A stretch of 64,000 nucleotides of DNA. It comes from CAVVIH01 sp963748295. Its GTDB lineage: Bacteria > Acidobacteriota > Vicinamibacteria > Vicinamibacterales > 2-12-FULL-66-21. The stretch covers positions 1,550,001-1,614,000 of the forward strand of contig CAVVIH010000006.1 in assembly GCA_963748295.1 (NCBI GenBank), given 5' to 3'. The notes beneath the pieces were generated by a model. It saw only the letters and a list, made by a program, of their open reading frames with translations. It made no database searches and was not told where the DNA came from. How positions within the stretch are numbered: the first letter of the stretch is position 1; each line of letters opens with the position of its first letter. Position numbers and translations under genes: made by a program. Below are positions 35,477-44,001 of the stretch, piece after piece.

Positions 35477-36246
35477 AGCTCTCGCTGGTTGTCGCGCTCA
35501 AGGAGATCCGCGACCATGTCCGCGAAACGCGCTCGCTGACGTCCTCGGCAATGCTTGCCCTGATGGGGCCGGGCGTCGTGCTGCTGGTCTCGATGTCGGA
35601 CCGGGCATCGGGCGGGAACAGTGCGGCCGTCCTGCTGGGAATGCTGTCCATCTTCGCGCTCGTCTCGTCGTTCGCCGGAGCCATCGACGTGGCGATGGAC
35701 GCCACCGCCGGCGAACGCGAGCGCCGCTCGTTGCTGCCGCTGCTGCTGAACCCGGTGCGCCGGTCCGCGCTCGTCACCGGCAAGTGGCTGGCGGTGACCG
35801 CGTTCGCGCTGGCGGTGCTGCTGCTCAACTGTCTGGCCAGCGTGGCGGTGCTGCTCTGGGCCGCTCCGGAGGCGCTCGCGGCCCGTGCGCCGCTCATCGT
35901 GATATGGATCGCGCTTGGCCTGGTGCCGCTCGCGGCGCTCGGCGCGGCGTTGAGCATTCTCGTTGCGGTGCGGTGCCGCACCACGAAGGAAGCGCATACG
36001 GCTCTCAGGCTCGTCACGTTCGCGCCGATGGTCGTGGGAATGTTCCTGGTCTTCTTTCCGTCGTGGACCGGTCAGATCTGGTTTCTCCTGCCGGTCGTCG
36101 GCCAGCAGGCACTCATCGGACTGCCGGAAGGATCGGTGCCTGTCGCGCGGGCGGCGGTTCTCGCCACGGTGACGCTCGCGGCGGCGGTTCCCACCCTCGT
36201 CGCCGCCACGCGCGTGCTGAGTCGCGATGACGTCCTCTCCGCATGA
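35473..36246 (+). CDS. natB: ABC transporter permease, NatB-like
   Basis: A 257-residue membrane protein starting at GTG in the stop of natA. Six hydrophobic segments can be drawn (about 25-45, 55-80, 103-130, 140-165, 180-200, 210-245). The opening VVALKEIRDHVRETRSLTSS with a following large loop DATAGERERRSLLPLL matches NatB/ABC-2 type permeases, which form a homodimer with two NatA subunits. It exports ions, peptides or drugs. The 3' end overlaps the ECF sigma gene by 20 bases, so export and regulation are co-expressed. Confidence 0.75.
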   Translation: MKLSLVVALKEIRDHVRETRSLTSSAMLALMGPGVVLLVSMSDRASGGNSAAVLLGMLSIFALVSSFAGAIDVAMDATAGERERRSLLPLLLNPVRRSALVTGKWLAVTAFALAVLLLNCLASVAVLLWAAPEALAARAPLIVIWIALGLVPLAALGAALSILVAVRCRTTKEAHTALRLVTFAPMVVGMFLVFFPSWTGQIWFLLPVVGQQALIGLPEGSVPVARAAVLATVTLAAAVPTLVAATRVLSRDDVLSA

Positions 36247-36736
36247 GCGGTTCGACAATCTGCTCGCGGTGCACGGCCCGGCGCTCGGCCGGCTGGCCGC
36301 GAGCTACACCGGCGGTGCAGCCGAACGGGAGGACCTCCTGCAGGAGATCGTGTTCGCGATCTGGCAGGCGTTGCCGCGGTTCAGGGGCGAATGCTCGGAG
36401 CGCACGTTCGTCTTCCGGATCGCCCACAACAGGGCGATTTCATTCGTCGGGCGGCGGCGGCTTCCACTCGTTGACGGGAACGAGGAGCTCGAAGTCAGCG
36501 CCGCGGCGCCGGATCCGGAGCGGGCGCTGTCGATCGAACAGGAGGGCCAGCGCCTGCTCGACGCGATCCGGCGCCTGCCGCTCCCTTACGCGCAGGTCGT
36601 CACGCTGACGCTCGAGGAAATGACATATGCGGAGATCGGCGAAGTGCTGGGCATCAGCGAGACCAACGTCGGCGCCCGCCTGACGCGTGCCCGAGAAATG
36701 CTGCGAACATTGCTGAGGGGATCCGATGGACGTTGA
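36227..36736 (+). CDS. ECF RNA polymerase sigma factor
   Basis: A 169-residue ECF sigma factor starting within the 3' end of the permease gene. Sigma region 2 is ERFDNLLAVHG through LQEIVFAIWQALPRFRGE and TFVFRIAHNRAISF; region 4 is LPLPYAQVVTLTLEEMTYAEIGEVLGISETNVGARLTRAREML, at about 115-160. It likely transcribes its own operon or membrane-stress genes. The following gene encodes a small membrane protein in the position where an anti-sigma factor is expected. Confidence 0.88.
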   Translation: MTSSPHERFDNLLAVHGPALGRLAASYTGGAAEREDLLQEIVFAIWQALPRFRGECSERTFVFRIAHNRAISFVGRRRLPLVDGNEELEVSAAAPDPERALSIEQEGQRLLDAIRRLPLPYAQVVTLTLEEMTYAEIGEVLGISETNVGARLTRAREMLRTLLRGSDGR

Positions 36737-37310
36737 CGTCGAGCTCGACTCGTGGCGCCGCAACTGGCATGCAGGCCAGCCCGCCGTGCCGGACCTTCGC
36801 GCGCGGGTCGAGCGCGAAACACGCCGGATGCACTTGTTCGTCATCATCGAAGTGATCATCACGATCGTCTTCTGCGGCGGCACGCTCGGCTGGACCCTGC
36901 TGACGCGACGGACCGACGCGCTCGTGCTTGCGATTGGCGTGTGGTTCTTCACAGCCGCCGCGTGGGTGATCTGGTACCTGCTGCGGCGGGATGCCTGGGC
37001 ACCGGCAACGCTGACAACGGCTGCGTTCATCGACCTTTCGATACTCCGCTGCAGGCGCCGATATGAGTCGGTCGCCGGGCAGGCCGTTCTCTACGTGTTG
37101 ATTCTGACTTTCGACCTCGCGTGGATTTACGCGGGGCGCGCCGACCGCATCGCGCTGCTGCCGTTTCTCGCGAGTCAAGGAGTGGCGTGGGTGTGGGTGG
37201 TTACGGCCGTGCTCGCCGCTGCCGCCGTGACGCAGCGGCGCAGGCTCCGGCGCGAGCTCCAGGGACTCGAGAGCCTCAGGCGTCAGTTCGATCGCGCGAC
37301 ATCGTCCTGA
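36726..37310 (+). CDS. Small membrane protein, candidate anti-sigma partner
   Basis: A 194-residue protein with a soluble N-terminal segment of about 40 residues (DVDVELDSWRRNWHAGQ...RVERETRRM) and four hydrophobic segments. It starts 11 bases before the ECF sigma stop. Its position is that of an anti-sigma factor, and the N-terminal cytosolic region could contact the sigma factor, but no zinc-finger or ASD motif (HxxxCxxC) is visible, so this is inference from gene order. The stop lies 28 bases inside the 3' end of the convergent APC permease gene. Confidence 0.55.
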   Translation: MDVDVELDSWRRNWHAGQPAVPDLRARVERETRRMHLFVIIEVIITIVFCGGTLGWTLLTRRTDALVLAIGVWFFTAAAWVIWYLLRRDAWAPATLTTAAFIDLSILRCRRRYESVAGQAVLYVLILTFDLAWIYAGRADRIALLPFLASQGVAWVWVVTAVLAAAAVTQRRRLRRELQGLESLRRQFDRATSS

Positions 37311-38746
37311 TGTCGGCGGGCGCGCGCACGTCGCCGGCCCGACGCATACAAAGCGACGCCGATGGCATTGGTCACCACGATGAGCCCGACGATCTTCAGG
37401 GCGAAGATCGTCCGGCTGCCCACAGGGATGATCGGCAGCACTGAGAGGCTGATATAGAGGATCGTCATCAGCAGTCCCGACAGGGCACAGAGCTTGATCC
37501 ACCACGGCGGCCGGGCGGGCGCGCGCGCGAGGCCCCACAGCGGAACCGCGAACATGGCGAGGTAAGTGAGGGCGTAGAAGATGCCGGCGGAGTTCCACAG
37601 CAGCTGAAACGCCTCCTGCTTGCCCACCCCGATTAATCCCAGCGTGCTCAGCACGAACGTCGAGGCGCCGACGAACAGAATGGAGTTCACGGGCGTCTTG
37701 CGGGTCTCACTCAGACGCGTGAACCACGCCGGCAGCAGGCTGTCCCAGCCCGCCACCATCGGCAAGCGGGTGCTGCCCGCGAAGTTGACGCTCGCCTGCG
37801 CGAAGCGAATCGCAATCATCGCGCTGAGCGTGAGCGGCACGATTGCCGCCACCACGCCGAGCGGTCCGAATCCGACGCTCAGGAGCTGCGGGATCGGCGC
37901 GATCAGATCGATGCTGTCGTTGGGAATCATGGCCAGCACGGAGCTCGTGCCAAGGATGAACATCAGCACGATGATCGGCGCCGCGACCACCGTCGCCCTG
38001 GTGATGCTGCCGACGGGATCGCGGCACTCGCCCGCGTGAATGGCGACGTACTCGAATCCACCGAACGCGCCGAACCCCATCTTGCCGAGCAGGTTCAGGC
38101 TCAGGAGCGAGATGGCTGGCGTTGCCGTGCTGAGCGGATGAAACTCCGCCAGCGTGCCGTTCGCAACGTTGAGCCACGGCAGCGCGATGATCATCGCGAA
38201 GATCGTCAGCATCAGGACGCCGCCGACGGTGTGCACCCACTTGCCGACCTGCAGGCCCATGATCGTGATCCAGACCAGCGCCCCGATGATGAGCGCGGCG
38301 GCCGTTGCGATCACCCAGTTCTGCGCCATCAGGTCTGCGACTCTCGGACCGAGGATGTACCCTGTGTACTGCGTGAGTTGAAGCCCGACGTTCGTCATGT
38401 TGAGGATGGCGAACAGCCAGAGATTCCAGGCGACGATGAAGCCGAAGAACTCGTTGAATCCGAGCTTGGCCCATTGATAGAGCCCGCCCTCGAGCGGCAT
38501 CGCCCGATTGAGCCACACGGCGACGATGGCCGACGGCAGGTAGAAGAAAGCGATGGCGATCAGCCAGAAGATGACGTGAGCAGGGCCCTGTTTCGCGGCA
38601 ACGCCGACCCATTGCAGGCCGACGATGAACAGGATCTGCGCGAAGGCAAGGTCCGAGATCGAAAGCTCTTTGCGCAGCTCGGCGCTGCGCGCCTGGACGG
38701 CGGCTTCTTCCCGCCCGAGTGCGGCGGCTTCCTCACGGACGGTCAT
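37283..38746 (-). CDS. APC-superfamily amino acid permease
   Basis: A 487-residue inner-membrane carrier with 12-14 hydrophobic segments. The first helix (ISDLAFAQILFIVGLQWVG) and the following VIFWLIAIAFFYLPSAIVAV give the usual broken-helix region; GFGAFGGFEYVAIHAGE (about 225-241) is the sixth-helix signature of glutamate/GABA antiporter-type APC proteins. It exchanges or imports amino acids. It overlaps the 3' end of the upstream membrane-protein gene on the other strand. The 138-base gap downstream of its start (38747-38884) shows nothing recognisable. Confidence 0.85.
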   Translation of the reverse strand: MTVREEAAALGREEAAVQARSAELRKELSISDLAFAQILFIVGLQWVGVAAKQGPAHVIFWLIAIAFFYLPSAIVAVWLNRAMPLEGGLYQWAKLGFNEFFGFIVAWNLWLFAILNMTNVGLQLTQYTGYILGPRVADLMAQNWVIATAAALIIGALVWITIMGLQVGKWVHTVGGVLMLTIFAMIIALPWLNVANGTLAEFHPLSTATPAISLLSLNLLGKMGFGAFGGFEYVAIHAGECRDPVGSITRATVVAAPIIVLMFILGTSSVLAMIPNDSIDLIAPIPQLLSVGFGPLGVVAAIVPLTLSAMIAIRFAQASVNFAGSTRLPMVAGWDSLLPAWFTRLSETRKTPVNSILFVGASTFVLSTLGLIGVGKQEAFQLLWNSAGIFYALTYLAMFAVPLWGLARAPARPPWWIKLCALSGLLMTILYISLSVLPIIPVGSRTIFALKIVGLIVVTNAIGVALYASGRRRARARRHQDDVARSN

Positions 38747-38884
38747 CGAGTGCGCCGGACTCTACCACAGCGACGTCGGACCGTGCGCGCAGCACGGCCG
38801 GCTGACTGCGCACGAGATCCGTGCTGGTAAAAGCAAGGCGCCTGCCGATGTGCAACGAGGCGTTTCGGTTTTCGGGGAGCGTAA

Positions 38885-40239
38885 TTAGAACAGCTTGATC
38901 CTGACAGGTTCCGGAGGCGAAACCGCATCTTCGATCGCCAGGCGAACCTTGATCAGAGCGGCCGGGTCGAATCTGTCCAGGCGGGCGTAACCAATCGTGG
39001 CCCCCTTCGACAGAACGCGCCACGAACCGCCGTCCCATCCGGAGAGCGTATAGCCCGCAACCATCTGCCCTTTCGTGATGTCCTCTTCGAGGCGTGCGAT
39101 GGCGACCGTCGCGCCCGGTCCGAGATCGAGTTCGGCGATGGCGGTCCGTTCGCCGGTGCGCTGCCAGCTGACTCGACGGCCAGCAGCGGCATCGTTTTCG
39201 AACATCGCGCGAAGCCGGTCGCGGCAGGCGGTCAGTCGCTGCACGTCCGTCTCGTGCAGAAGGCCATCAGGAGTCGGTGGAACGTTCAACAGCAGCTTCG
39301 AGTTGCGTCCGACCGACTGGAAGTAGAGATCGACGAGCGCGTCGACCGATCGCACGCGGCCGTCCTCGGCGGGATGGTAGAACCAGCCCGGACGTATCGA
39401 GGTGTCCGCTTCTGCCGGCCGCCAGACGGTGCCGTTCGGATGGCCGTGCTGCAGCGCCTCGGTGACACCAGGGCCCGTCGCACCCGGAAACGTCACGATC
39501 GTGGGATTCACCGGGGACCAATTGGGCTCTCCGGCATTCCCCTTTTCGTTGCCGCACCATCTCACGTCCGGGCCGGCGTCGGAGAACATGACAGCGTCGG
39601 GCTGGAGGCGTCGAACCAGTCCCCACACACGCGGCCAGTCGTACACCTGCCGCTTCCCGTTGGGTCCTTCACCGTTGGCGCCGTCGAACCACACTTCCGC
39701 GAGCGGCCCGTAGTGCGTCAACAGCTCGGTCAGCTGTTCGCAATAGAGATCGTTGTAGCGCGGCGAATCGCCGTAAACCGGACTGTTGCGATCCCAGGGC
39801 GAGAGGTAGAGGCCCGGGCGCAGGGTCTCGGCGCGGCAGGCGTCGACGAACTCCCGCACCAGGTCGCCCTGACCGCCGCGCCACGGGCTCTTCGCCACCG
39901 AGTGCGTGGTCGTTCTGCTCGGCCAGAGGCAGAAGCCGTCGTGATGCTTGGCGGTCAGGATCATCGCGCGGTACCCGGCCGCGCGCGCGGTGCGCGCCCA
40001 TTGCCTCGCATCGAGCCGTGCCGGCGCGAAGATCGCCGGGTCTTCCCGCCCGTCGCCCCATTCGCGATTCGTGAACGTGTTCACCCCGAAGTGAATGAAC
40101 ATCGCGAGCTCGTCGCGCTGCCACGCGAGCTGCGCCGGCGAAGGAACCGGACGCGCTGCCTGGGGCGCGAGGCTCTCCGAATTGCGTTGACGCTGCGGCA
40201 AGCGAGGCGTGGACGTGAGAAGAAGCTGCGGCGATTCAT
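38885..40239 (-). CDS. GH29 alpha-L-fucosidase, N-terminal frameshift
   Basis: The catalytic region from about 40200 to 38885 is intact: FIHFGVNTFTNREWG, LTAKHHDGFCLWPS, the nucleophile aspartate in EVWFDGANG (about residue 175), and the C-terminal GRNSKLLLNVPP. This is a family 29 fucosidase releasing terminal L-fucose. The start ATG at 40239-40237 overlaps the stop of frdD (TGATG) and encodes MNRRSFF, a twin-arginine signal, but the signal peptide is in a different frame from the enzyme; at least one base is wrong near 40195-40230 and the length is two over a multiple of three. Without repair the protein would start at an internal codon and remain in the cytosol. Confidence 0.8.
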
Positions 40240-40593
40240 CACGGAATCTGCCAGATCAGGTACGCGGCGGCCGCAGAGCCGACCACCGCGAGGCCGTAGG
40301 TGACCAGCGCGATCACCTCGTTGAGATGCTTGATCTGGAGTCCGTCGTAGAGCGTGTGGCGGAAGCGGTGCGCCCAGTGAAACAGCGACAGCACGCAGAG
40401 CGCGAGCAGCGCCACGCGTGCGAGCGGATTGGTGAGCACCGCCAGCATGTGTGCGTGAGCTAGGAGCGGCGAGCCAACCCAGCGGGAACGCGACGCCGAA
40501 GAGGAACAGCAGGATCGGCATCAGCATCGCCGACAGCACGCCGCCGGCGCTGAAGAGCAGCCACAGGAACGGTTCGGGATGGCGTCTGATCAT
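40239..40593 (-). CDS. frdD: Fumarate reductase membrane subunit D, one frameshift
   Basis: Starts MIRRHPEPFLWLLFSAGGVLSAMLMP at 40593 and ends HLNEVIALVTYGL...LIWQIP at 40239. The N-terminal and C-terminal halves are in different frames, joined near 40455-40470; the length is one base over a multiple of three, so one inserted base suffices. Three membrane helices are predicted, as in FrdD of the quinol:fumarate reductase of enterobacteria, about 118 residues. It anchors FrdA-FrdB in the membrane with FrdC. Its stop overlaps the GH29 start. Confidence 0.75.
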
Positions 40594-41015
40594 CACGCAC
40601 CCAGCCAGAAGCCAGGCAACGAACGCCGACGCGACAGCCCACGCCGCGTAGTGGCCCGCCAGGATCAGCCGGCCGGGCACGCGGCTGCGGCCGACGTGGA
40701 CCACCATGGCCTGCGGCGCGGCCTCGAAGAAGGTGATCGCGTGGAAGACGATGAAGAGGAAGCTGACGACGTTCAGGACGAGCACCCAGGGCGTCAGCCG
40801 ACCATTCGATGAACGCGCGCGTAGCCGCTCGGGCCCTGGCTGACGGCGCGGACGAGCAGCAGCAGATAGACGACGAACCACGCGACGAACATGCAGCTCC
40901 CTCGCGCAGGATGAACGCGCAGATACGGCCACCTTCTCCGAGCCACCAGTAGGTGGACACGCGGCTGCCGCAGCCAGCGTGGATGGTACGGCGTGTAGAC
41001 GTGACGGTCGCTCAT
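40592..41015 (-). CDS. frdC: Fumarate reductase membrane subunit C, frameshifted
   Basis: Starts MSDRHVYTPYHPRWLRQP at 41015. The next segments are in other frames: VSTYWWLGEGGRICAFILREG, then MFVAWFVVYLLLLVRAVSQGPSG, then VLNVVSFLFIVFHAITFFEAAPQAMVVHVG and YAAWAVASAFVAWLLAG. The order and sizes match FrdC (about 130-140 residues, three helices, the conserved W-F-x-x-x-P like segment being here TFFEAAPQ). Three changes of frame are needed. The expected stop (TGA at 40592-40594) overlaps the frdD start once one G of a GGG run is removed. Confidence 0.7.
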
Positions 41016-41757
41016 CACGCCCCCCTCGGCATGAAGAAGGTCTTGCATCGACTCGAGCGCGGCGGTCAGCTTGTAGCGCTGAATGGCGCCGGCCGGATCG
41101 ACGTGCTTAGGACAGACCTTCGTGCACTCGCCGACGAACGTGCAGCCCCAGATGCCTTCGTGCTCGGAGAGCACCTCCATCCGCTCTGACGCGCCCTCGT
41201 CGCGGTTATCGAGGTTGTAGCGCTGCGCGAGCGCAATGGCCGCGGGCCCGATGAACTTGGGATCGAGGCCGTAGATCGGGCATGCCGCGTAGCACAGCAT
41301 GCAGTTGATGCACATGCTGAACTGCTTGTACTCGTCCATCTCCGGCGGGCGTCTGAAGGTACTCGCCTTCCGACAGCGGCTTCTCCACCTGCCGCACGAT
41401 CCAGGGCTTGACCCGCACGAGCTTTCGCATGAAGTCGCCGATATCGACGACGAGGTCGCGAATGACGGGAAATTTGCGAAGCGGCTCGACGCGGACCGGA
41501 CCCGGCGCGTAGTCCGCGAGAAAGGTGGCGCACGTCAGCTTGGGCTCACCGTTGACGGTCATGCCGCAGCTTCCGCAGATTCCCATGCGGCACGACCAGC
41601 GGTACGACAGCGTGCCGTCGAGGCGGTCCTTGATGTGATTCAGCCCATCGAGCACGACCCAGTCCTTCGGACACGGGATCTCGTACTCGTCGAACGTGAT
41701 CTCAGACTGCTGTTCCGGACGATACCGTGCGACCTGTAGCGTGATGTGGTCCGGCAT
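41015..41757 (-). CDS. frdB: Fumarate reductase iron-sulfur subunit, frameshifted
   Basis: Starts MPDHITLQVARYRPEQQSE at 41757. The 2Fe-2S motif region is SYRWSCRMGICGSCGMTV with a distal cysteine in KLTCATFL; the second half carries CINCMLCYAACP, and CTFVGECTKVCPKHVDP, the 3Fe-4S and 4Fe-4S cysteine blocks. The halves are in different frames, joined near 41340-41370. The expected stop overlaps the frdC start if a six-G run at 41020 is shortened by one. Restored length is about 246 residues, equal to enterobacterial FrdB. It passes electrons from membrane quinol to FrdA. Confidence 0.8.
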
Positions 41758-43513
41758 GTGGTGCGGCCTCCCCGTAAACCCGCTCGCCCGGCGGCCAGCG
41801 GGTAATCGTGACCGGCAGGTACTCCACGCGAGAGCTGAGCCATCGGCCTGGCGATAGATCAGCGAGTGCGCGAGGAATCGCTGGTCGTCGCGCTGCGGGA
41901 AAATCGGTGCGCTGGTGCGCGCCGCGCGATTCTTCGCGCCGCGCGCGCCGTGTTGACGATCGCCTCGGCGACGTCGAGCATGAACGCCGAGCTCGAGAGA
42001 GGCGATACGCTCGGTGTTGAACGTCCGGCTGTGATCGTCGATCGACGACGCTGCGATAGCGCTCGCGCAGGTGGCCGCATCTGCTGGACGCCTTCGTTCA
42101 GCGACGCGCTCGATCCGATAGATGCCCGCGCTCTGCTCCATCGCCTTCTGCATGGCATCACGCAGGTCGGCGATGCGCTCGCGCCCCTTCGGGTTCAGCA
42201 GATCGTGCTCGAGGCGCCGGTGCTCATCGGTCTTCTGCGCGCATGACGCTCGGGCTGACGTCGACGCCGCGCGAGGCGTATTCGGCCGCGGCTGTGCCAG
42301 CGCGCGCGCCGAACACCAGCAGCTCGGGCAACGAATTCGACCCGAGACGATTTGCGCCGTTGATGCTGACGCACGCGGTTTCGCCCGCTGCGTACAGCCC
42401 CGGCAGCGGCGTGGCGCCGTGGATGTCGGTGTGGATGCCTCCCATCATGTAGTGCACGACGGGACGCACCGGAATGAGGTCTCTGACCGGATCGAGATTC
42501 TGGTATTTCATGCATAGCTCGCGCACGAACGGAATCTTGGCGTTGATCTTCTTGGCACCGAGATGCCGGAAGTCCAGATGAACGACGTGACCGTATGGGG
42601 TCTCGATGGTGCGGCCTTTCTCCATTTCCTTGACGAACGCCTGTGACAGCCGATCGCGCGGCCCGAGCTCCATGGACCGCAATACCGGGTGCGGTTGTGG
42701 CTTGCCAAGGTTGTAGTCCTGCAGATAGCGATAGCCGTCCTTGTTGATCAGATAGCCACCTTCGGCGCGCGCCGCTTCCGTGATCAGAATGCCCGTGAAC
42801 GGCAGGCCCGTCGGGTGGTACTGAACGAACTCCATGTCCTTGAGCGGCGCACCGGCGCGATACGCGAGCGCCATGCCGTCACCGGTCTTGATCGCTGCAT
42901 TCGTCGTGAAAGGAAACACTTTGCCGCAGCCGCCCGTGCAGAGGATGACGGCCCGTGCGGTAATCGCCTCGATCTTGTCCGGACTTCAGATCGAGGGCGA
43001 CGACGCCCTGGACGCGGCCATCGTCCACGAGGAGCCTGGTGACAACCCACTCGTCGTAGCGGACCACGCTGCGTGAACTTGAGGGAAGTCTGAAAGAGGG
43101 TGTGGAGCATGTGGAACCCCGTCTTGTCGGCGGCGAACCACGTGCGCATCTTCTTCATGCCGCCGAACGGGCGGACGGCAATGCGGCCGTCGGCCTCGCG
43201 ATTCCACGGACAGCCCCAGTGCTCGAGGCGAAGGAGTTCCTCGGGTGCCTCCTTGACGAACGCCTCGACGGCATCCTGATCGCAAAGCCAGTCGCCGCCG
43301 GAAATGGTGTCGTACGCATGCTCGTCCAGGCTGTCGTCTGGAGCGATCGCGCCCGCCGCGCCGCCCTCGGCCGAAACCGTATGGCTGCGCATCGGGTACA
43401 TCTTGGAGACGACGGCGATCTTCGAGCCTGGCGTCGACTTCAGCAATGGCGATGGCGGCGCGCAGTCCCGCGCCGCCTCCACCCACCAGCACCACGTCAT
43501 GAGATGGGATCAC
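41702..43513 (-). CDS. frdA: Fumarate reductase flavoprotein subunit, frameshifted
   Basis: Starts at the GTG at 43513, three bases after GGAGATC, with VIPSHDVVLVGGGGAGLRAAI, the FAD-binding glycine motif. The rest is found in successive frames: SHTVSAEGGAAGAI (covalent FAD histidine region), HGWF-like AADKTGFHMLHTLFQ, RYDEWVVTRLLVDDGRVQGV, FTTNAAIKTGDGMALAY, MEFVQYHPTGL, PVVHYMMGGIHTD, AAGETACVSINGANRLGSNSLPELLVFG, and C-terminal SRTFNTERIASLEL. At least six frame changes occur between 43440 and 41830. With the end placed at 41702 the length is exactly 604 codons, the size of FrdA; an end at the frdB start is also possible. It reduces fumarate to succinate or the reverse. Confidence 0.8.
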
Positions 43514-43602
43514 GTGCCTGATCTCCTGTCCGCACGTGCTCGCTCGACTGGCACGTGGCGAGGGCGGCCCGGTGTTGCGCCGGCCGTTCCCGGTGACGTT
43601 CG

Positions 43603-43828
43603 CTATTCCGCTGAGATCATCTCGTCGACCAGCACGTGGCCATCGTGCCGGACGACCCTCTTGCTGAAGGTGCCATCGTGATACTCGTGCTGGATGGCTC
43701 TGGCACCCGCAGGTGTAGAAGGTCTCGCGCGTGACGACGACCTCGTCGTCATGATCTTCGTAACTTTCCGAGTCGACGATGCGGCCGCAAGGTGCCTGCT
43801 GGCCTTTGAAACTGCCGTTCGGGTTCAT
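43603..43828 (-). CDS. Small protein ahead of frdA, one frameshift
   Basis: Starts MNPNGSFKGQQAPCGRIVDS at 43828, directly after the strong site AAGGAGGG, and ends DEMISAE at 43603 if one base is removed near 43700-43706, where the frame passes from TFYTCGCQ to IQHEYHDGTFSKRVVRHDGH. About 74 residues, with three cysteines and a histidine-rich end, so metal binding is possible. It precedes frdABCD by 89 bases in the same direction and is probably the first gene of that operon. I do not recognise the family. The 172 bases between it and the GH3 gene show no further coding sequence. Confidence 0.55.
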
Positions 43829-44001
43829 ACCGCCCTCCTTGATTGCAAAGGGCTACGCCGAAAGCAATGCAACTCCGGGGACCTCGGTGAACCACGTATG
43901 GGCACGAGACGCCCGGCTCGGCAGGTTACCCGAAACCTCCCCGGCGGTTTCGGTGGTGGGGCACAGTCTATGCCGGGCGGGGTGGCCGGCGCAAAAGGGT
44001 T

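Noticed and set aside
41702..43513. frdA as a true pseudogene
   Set aside because: All conserved FrdA segments remain, in order, and length in total equals the family size; error is more likely than decay.
43829..44001. Riboswitch (c-di-GMP-like sequence GCAAAGGGCTACG and CTCCGGGG)
   Set aside because: The resemblance is on the plus strand, which runs into the 3' end of the GH3 gene; no consistent P1 stem or downstream gene fits.
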